Part shown: positions 60,101-62,500 of the stretch, in pieces
How the letters are laid out: each line of letters starts with the position of its first letter
How positions within the stretch are numbered: the stretch's first letter is position 1
Assembly (NCBI GenBank): GCA_025526915.1
Contig: JAHLKH010000167.1
Span: 1 to 62,500 of the forward strand
Source of the DNA: Entophlyctis helioformis
Taxonomy: Eukaryota; Chytridiomycota; Chytridiomycetes; Chytridiales; Chytriomycetaceae
Length of the DNA: 62,500 bases
Direction of reading: 5' to 3'
Notes under the pieces: generated by a model
What the model saw: the letters and a program-made list of their open reading frames with translations, nothing else
Database searches by the model: none
What the model was told of the DNA's origin: nothing
Program-made: the position numbers and the translations under genes

Positions 60101-62500
60101 GTCCGCTCCACTTCTGCACGTCGATCAGTCCCGTGTGCGAGTGTGGCAGCATCTGTCCGTGGTCCGCCTGGATTGCACGCAGGACATCGGCCGCATCAGT
60201 GCCATCCGAGTCGATGCGCACTCTGCACGGCACGGTGTTGATCATGGCTCCAACAATGCTGCAGTCAGGGATGCATGTGCGAGTGTCAGTCATCATCCAT
60301 ACACACACCAACAACAAGCAGCAACACAGCATGCGACTTACCGGTCGGCACCAGCAACGGGGATCTCGCGGCCTGACAGCACCTGGCCAAACACGACATC
60401 GCTGGATCGCGTGTACTTGCGCAGCGTCATGGCCCATGCCGCCTTGAGGAACACGGCGGCTGTGACGCCTGCCGCCTTGCACGCCGCCTGCATCTGCGGC
60501 ATCGGCAGGCTGCACTCGAGCGACAGCGGCTTGTCCTCGGAGGCATCCTCAGAGTCCCACTTGCCAAGCGACAGTGGCTCGGCTGGTGCAACGCCGGCAA
60601 GGTACTCGCGCCAGAACGACTCGGTTGTGGCTGCATCCTGTGCGGTGATGTAGTCCACCACAGACCGGAATGCGGGTCGCTCCTCGAGTGCGTGGCCGCC
60701 ATACGCTGGCAAGCAGGTCTCCCATGATCATCGGCATCGACCAGCCGTCGTACAGCGTGTGGTGGATCGTGAGCACAACAACAGGGTGCGAGTCGGCCGT
60801 GTGGGTCAGCAGCGACAGGCGGGATCCAGTGCTTGTCGCCGACGGCAAAGCCACGAGCCTTGTCTTGACCGAGGAACGCGGCAATGTCCATGTCGGCTGT
60901 GAGAGTGACACGCTCGAGTGCAACATCGCGCTCGTCGATCTGCGGCCGCACAACCTGCACAATGCCGCCAGTCGATGTCGGCACAAACGACGTGCGCAGT
61001 ATGGCATGGTGCTGCACAAGTGTGCGGAATGCCGCCTCGAGAGCAGCCACATCGATCGCCTGCGTGGCTTGCAGCGGCACTTGGGCAATGTATGCCGATG
61101 CATCCTGGATCGTGGCTGCAACCATGCCAGACTGCAGCGGCGTGGCGGGGAATGCGTCCATGGTCGATGCATCCAGTCCGAGTCGGTCGGTCCAGTCGGC
61201 AGCAATCTCATCGAGCGTGTCCTGAGAGAGAGTGGCAGCCGGCCACACTTGGCGTGCTGTCAGAGCCAGAGTCGCCAGACCGAGGACTGCCTTGTCGGCG
61301 AGTGCGGCTGAGCGTGACAGCGTCTGTGTCTTGAACAGCTGCGGCACCGTGATCGGCAGACCCGCACGCTGGCAGGCTGTCGCCGTCTTGATGGCTGAGA
61401 TCGAGTCGCCACCAAGTGCAAAGAACGACGTGTTGCGACCCAATCGACTCGACCGGCACACCAAGCACATCGGCCCACACGGCTGCCATGCGCATCTCGG
61501 CATCGCTCGACAGGCTCTCGACTGACAATCACAACGTCCATGGCGGCGAGTGCCTTCTTGTCCGTCTTGCCGTTGGCGTTGGTCGGCATGGCGTCCAGTC
61601 CCAAAAACACGGCCGGCACCATGTACGCTGGCAGGTGCTCTGACACCACATCGCGCAGCTCGTCGGCTCAATGTCGGCTGGTGTCACAAAGCCAACCAGG
61701 TGCGTCTTGTCCTTGACAATCGCTGCCGGCCGCCGTCACACGCGGGTGCTTCATCAGTGCGGCTGCAACCTCGTCCAGCTCAATGCGGTATCCCTTGAGC
61801 TTGACCTGGTCGTCGCGGCGTCCGATGATCTCGAAGCGGCCGTCGGGAAGCATGCGTCCGAGATCGCCCGTCCTTGAACATGCGGCTGCCACACTTGGCT
61901 GCAAACTCGCCGCTCGCAAACGGATCGGCCAGGAACTTGTCGGCCGTCATCTCGGGAAGGTTGATGTATCCAGGCGACACGCCAATGCCGCCAATGAACA
62001 TCTCGCCCATCACACCCAGCAGGCACGCGGCGCATCTGCTCGTCAAGGATGTACGACGTCATGTTTGGCTCCAATGGCCCGACCGTCACGCAGTCCTTGA
62101 TTTCAATGAGAGCAGCGTGTGAGACAAACGTCTCCGACGGTCCGTATGCGTTCGTGAACGTGACTTGGACGCCCACAGATCCTTGAGCTCCCTGGGCAGA
62201 CTTCGCCTGCGACGGTAACGCTCTTGAGTCGGGGATAGTCGGCGGGGCTTCCAAGCTGAGCGAGACCAGTTGGTGTGATCATCAAGACGTCGACGGTGGC
62301 AACAGTGGCGAACGCGTCCTCTTCGCGATCACAAGCGTGCAGCCGTGGCACAGCGATCCCCAACTTCCCACTGGCACATGTCGAATCCAATGGCCATGAA
62401 CTGCATGACACGGGCACCAGGCACGCATCCGACATTTGCTGATGTTAAGGCGACGATGTGAGCATGCCACCGTGTGTCACTGGCACACCCTTCGGGTTGC
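57109..62500 (-). CDS. Non-ribosomal peptide synthetase with C-terminal FSH1-type hydrolase (5' end outside window)
   Basis: Read from the right edge leftwards: adenylation domain A1 (partial; [36 protein letters not shown]), carrier PCP1 ([12 protein letters not shown], phosphopantetheine Ser), condensation domain ([24 protein letters not shown]), complete A2 ([53 protein letters not shown]), PCP2 ([14 protein letters not shown]), then an FSH1-family serine hydrolase ([38 protein letters not shown]). By-eye A2 pocket reading is D-A-R-I-T-S-F-L-I; no substrate is assigned. A1/PCP1 contains many one-base shifts, and an in-frame TGA sits at 57676-57678 before the hydrolase Ser motif. Introns near 60260-60335 and 57738-57810. 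Confidence 0.92.
58127..58765 (-). repeat. Near-identical A-subdomain/PCP patch, NRPS module 2
   Basis: The C-terminal half of adenylation domain A2 (from the [10 protein letters not shown] region through [11 protein letters not shown]) and the start of PCP2 match 61416-62065 almost exactly at the DNA level. The substrate-binding core upstream (58780-59500 versus 62070-62500) is clearly diverged. Confidence 0.85.
61416..62065 (-). repeat. Near-identical A-subdomain/PCP patch, NRPS module 1
   Basis: Partner of 58127-58765. It carries several one-base differences (for example near 61440, 61523, 61667, 61873 and 62025) that break the frame, while the module 2 copy is mostly open. Confidence 0.85.

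Overview
The window is nuclear DNA of a fungus. POM152, TRS85, an Ent3/epsinR-type ENTH protein, NNF1, KRR1 and UTP25 are all readable, the genes carry many short spliceosomal introns, and an NRPS lies at the right edge. The DNA is GC-rich, with simple-sequence arrays packed into introns and gene gaps. This would fit an early-diverging (zoosporic or zygomycete-grade) lineage, but the species cannot be fixed from the sequence. No tRNA, rRNA, CRISPR array or intact transposon was recognised.

Layout, left to right. (1) 1-4248: first copy of a duplicated cassette, all minus strand: the 5' part of a soluble IRE1-like kinase/RNase gene, a small secreted lysine-rich protein and an aldo-keto reductase (AKR). 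(2) 4338-29300: housekeeping block: RRP41(-)/RPC4(+), MIC60(-)/UTP25(+), SMC2(-)/KRR1(+), MRE11(+), TRAPPC8/TRS85(+). (3) 29341-35513: second cassette copy, with the complete IRE1-like gene(-), secreted protein(-) and AKR(-). (4) 35787-39082: ENTH protein(-) and NNF1(+), head to head. (5) 39080-43151: third cassette copy, inverted relative to the second, with the secreted protein(+) and IRE1-like gene(+) but no AKR. (6) 43241-51084: POM152(+) and a kinesin-4-like motor(-). (7) 51154-55201: one long gene with two tandem DUF885 domains. (8) 55523-56827: one unrecognised coiled-coil gene and one doubtful ORF. (9) 57109-62500: an NRPS(-) running off the right edge, ordered (A)-PCP-C-A-PCP and ending in an FSH1-type serine hydrolase.

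Most housekeeping genes sit in tight head-to-head pairs (29, 69, 114, 179 and 298 bp between start codons). Several act in ribosome biogenesis or RNA metabolism (RRP41, RPC4, UTP25, KRR1) or in chromosome maintenance (SMC2, MRE11, NNF1).

The most unusual element is the cassette. It carries a kinase + KEN-RNase protein like the effector half of IRE1, but with no signal peptide, luminal sensor or transmembrane segment. Its N-terminal region differs strongly between copies, while the flanking DNA, secreted-protein gene and kinase/RNase part are almost identical. This resembles a diversifying sensor joined to a conserved effector.

Many genes, including single-copy essential ones, show apparent one-base frameshifts, several in short homopolymers. 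These are probably consensus errors in the assembly, so interrupted reading frames here should not be taken as proof of pseudogenes.
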